Part shown: piece by piece, positions 5,555 to 6,799 of the stretch
Numbering within the stretch: position 1 is the first letter of the stretch
How the letters are laid out: every line of letters begins with the position of its first letter
From: Negativicutes bacterium
GTDB lineage: Bacteria; Bacillota_C; Negativicutes; Acidaminococcales; Acidaminococcaceae
Length of the DNA stretch: 6,799 nt
NCBI GenBank assembly: GCA_009930275.1
Contig: RZYP01000110.1
Coordinates: 1-6,799, forward strand
Direction of reading: 5' to 3'
Made by a program: the position numbers and the translations under genes
Notes under the pieces: model-generated
The model's input: the letters and a program-made list of their open reading frames with translations, nothing else
Told to the model about the DNA's origin: nothing
Database searches by the model: none

Positions 5555-6799
5555 ATGAAAAAAGCAGTTTCTGTTGCCTTCGTTGCCTGCATGCTGGGGG
5601 CTAATGTCGCATATGCGGCAGCACCGAAGGTCACAGGCAATGTTCCTTTATCCAGTGTTTGTTATGGATACATCGAAAAACTCAGCGGTATGGGTTATCT
5701 GAGCTCAATGCCGACGGGTGCTAAACCTTACAGTCGTCTGGATATGGCGAAGTGGACGTTGGAAGCCAAGAAGCTTGCTGCGACCAAACCTATGCCTGCC
5801 TATCTTGCTTCGTATCTCAAACAACTTGAAAAAGAACTGGCACCGGAAATTGCTGAGCTGAATGGTACAGGCAAAGCGGAAGATTTCAAGCTGCGTGAAG
5901 TGAGCCTTGAATTCGCTTATGCCGATGCTGATCAGAGCACTTACGGCTACAATAGTGCTGCGCACAAGATACCTGCTGAATGGCAGCCGCTTAATAACCG
6001 CAGTAATGGCCATCGCTACGGGGCTGATGGCAACGTTATTCTGGGTGCGGAATTGTCTGGACGTATCGGCAATGAGACTGTTCTTTCTTTGACCCCGAGA
6101 TTCAGCTATGATGAGGATCAAAACGGCAAGGCCAGTCTGACCGAGGGTTATATCAAGACCAGAGTCGGCGCTTTCGGTGTGGAAGTCGGCAAGCAGCGGC
6201 TTTTCTGGGGACAGGGTGCTGCAGGCAGCCTTCTTTTGGGCGACGATATGACTCCGCTGACCATGGCGAAGGTCAATTTCCTCGAACCACAGAAGATTGG
6301 CGGCTTCTTTAAGTTCCTCGGTACTACGAACATCAATGTTTTCTATAGCGAATTAGAAGGTAATCGCGTCAGCAAGGCAATGGCGAACGGCGATACTCTT
6401 GATTATAACAACGCTGGACTCTTGGGCATTCGCTCGGATTTTGTCCCTTCTGCTAATTTCACTTTCGGACTGACCAGAGTATCAATGCTGGGCGGTGATG
6501 GTAATGGTCTCTCCATGTCTGACTGGGGTGATTGGCTGGTGGGCAAGAATGCTGATGATGACGATCTTTGGAACGATATTGCGGGTTTTGACTTCCGTTA
6601 TCGTTTCCCGGGCGTGCAGGTCTATGGCGAGCTTTACGGCGAAGACCAGGCTGGTTATCTGCCTTCCAAGACTGCAGAACGGATAGGCTTATATTTTCCG
6701 CAGCTGAGCAAAGACGGTGCGTGGGAATTGAAGACGGAATATGCGCATACCAAGAATTGTTGGTATGATCATAGTGCTTTCCAGAATGGCTGGTCTTAC
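5555..6799 (+). CDS. Wzi-family outer-membrane beta-barrel protein with N-terminal SLH-like segment, 3' end missing
   Basis: The frame is open for 415 codons to the window edge. The start ATG follows GGAGGGG by five bases. Residues 1-21 (MKK, hydrophobic core, AYA) are a signal peptide, likely cut before A22. Residues about 30-70 resemble a single SLH domain: VPLSSVCYGYIEKLSGMGYL, then PYSRLDMAK. SLH domains in Negativicutes outer-membrane proteins grip the peptidoglycan. A helical linker (about 70-105) leads into alternating aromatic/polar strands of a beta-barrel. FWGQG (217-221) and LLLGDDMTPL (226-235) match the conserved Wzi pattern WGPG...GSLLLSDNAPP. E. coli Wzi, about 480 residues, anchors capsular polysaccharide to the outer membrane, so only the last barrel strands are probably missing here. 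Capsule binding in this organism is inferred. Its codon usage is visibly more GC-rich than the genes to the left, suggesting core-genome DNA. Confidence 0.85.
   Translation, partial: MKKAVSVAFVACMLGANVAYAAAPKVTGNVPLSSVCYGYIEKLSGMGYLSSMPTGAKPYSRLDMAKWTLEAKKLAATKPMPAYLASYLKQLEKELAPEIAELNGTGKAEDFKLREVSLEFAYADADQSTYGYNSAAHKIPAEWQPLNNRSNGHRYGADGNVILGAELSGRIGNETVLSLTPRFSYDEDQNGKASLTEGYIKTRVGAFGVEVGKQRLFWGQGAAGSLLLGDDMTPLTMAKVNFLEPQKIGGFFKFLGTTNINVFYSELEGNRVSKAMANGDTLDYNNAGLLGIRSDFVPSANFTFGLTRVSMLGGDGNGLSMSDWGDWLVGKNADDDDLWNDIAGFDFRYRFPGVQVYGELYGEDQAGYLPSKTAERIGLYFPQLSKDGAWELKTEYAHTKNCWYDHSAFQNGWSY

Noticed and set aside
5555..5593. Lipoprotein signal (FVAC, cysteine 12) in the Wzi-family protein
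   Set aside because: The segment before the cysteine is too short, the -3 residue is Phe, and an AYA signal peptidase I site follows at residue 21.
5705..6686. Several open frames on both strands in the right part of the window
   Set aside because: All overlap the Wzi-family frame, which is continuous from a strong ribosome site and signal peptide to the window edge.
1..6799. CRISPR array, tRNA or rRNA genes, insertion sequence with transposase
   Set aside because: I see no regularly spaced repeat array, no tRNA-like cloverleaf with TTCGA-type arms, and no transposase or integrase motifs in any frame.

Overview
The window most likely comes from a Negativicute, the Firmicutes lineage that has an outer membrane (Selenomonas/Megamonas/Mitsuokella-like). 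The main evidence is the gene at the right edge. It encodes a signal peptide, a short SLH-like segment and then a Wzi-type outer-membrane barrel, a combination typical of that lineage. The Shine-Dalgarno sites and promoters are of the low-GC Firmicutes kind. This placement is an inference and no marker gene is present.

Layout, all genes on the + strand. (1) Positions 2-1872 hold a two-gene operon with a 4-base ATGA overlap. The first gene, whose 5' end is cut off, encodes an SMC/ABC-type AAA ATPase. The second encodes a 201-residue protein whose D65...E79-x-K81 pattern and predicted fold order look like a PD-(D/E)xK nuclease. A strong intrinsic terminator at 1889-1928 closes the operon. This ATPase-plus-putative-nuclease pair resembles bacterial anti-phage modules in design but matches no named system that I recognise. 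(2) Positions 1930-2165 hold structured noncoding DNA and a near-consensus promoter whose -10 lies inside a perfect 8-bp inverted repeat. (3) Positions 2166-3668 encode a 500-residue protein with an unrecognised N-terminus, a MerR/excisionase-like helix-turn-helix, an unrecognised middle region and a C-terminal GNAT acetyltransferase fold. (4) Positions 3669-4109 are a decayed intergenic region. It has a good promoter, a 25-codon remnant resembling the start of a DarT (DUF4433) ADP-ribosyltransferase toxin, REP-like palindromes at the point where that remnant ends, and two copies of a palindrome 33 bp apart over the promoter of the next gene. (5) Positions 4110-5405 encode a COG1373-type ATPase (AAA_14 plus DUF4143). 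(6) Positions 5555-6799 hold the Wzi-family gene, which runs off the right edge.

The region from about 1 to 5400 is AT-rich and reads like an accessory or defence island: an ATPase/nuclease pair, an HTH-acetyltransferase, a toxin relic, small palindromic repeats and an orphan ATPase. It abuts a more GC-rich housekeeping-type envelope gene. Each intact cargo gene appears to have its own promoter, so the window looks like several independent cassettes rather than one long operon. The best candidates for undescribed biology are the ATPase/nuclease-like pair and the apparently self-regulated HTH-GNAT fusion.
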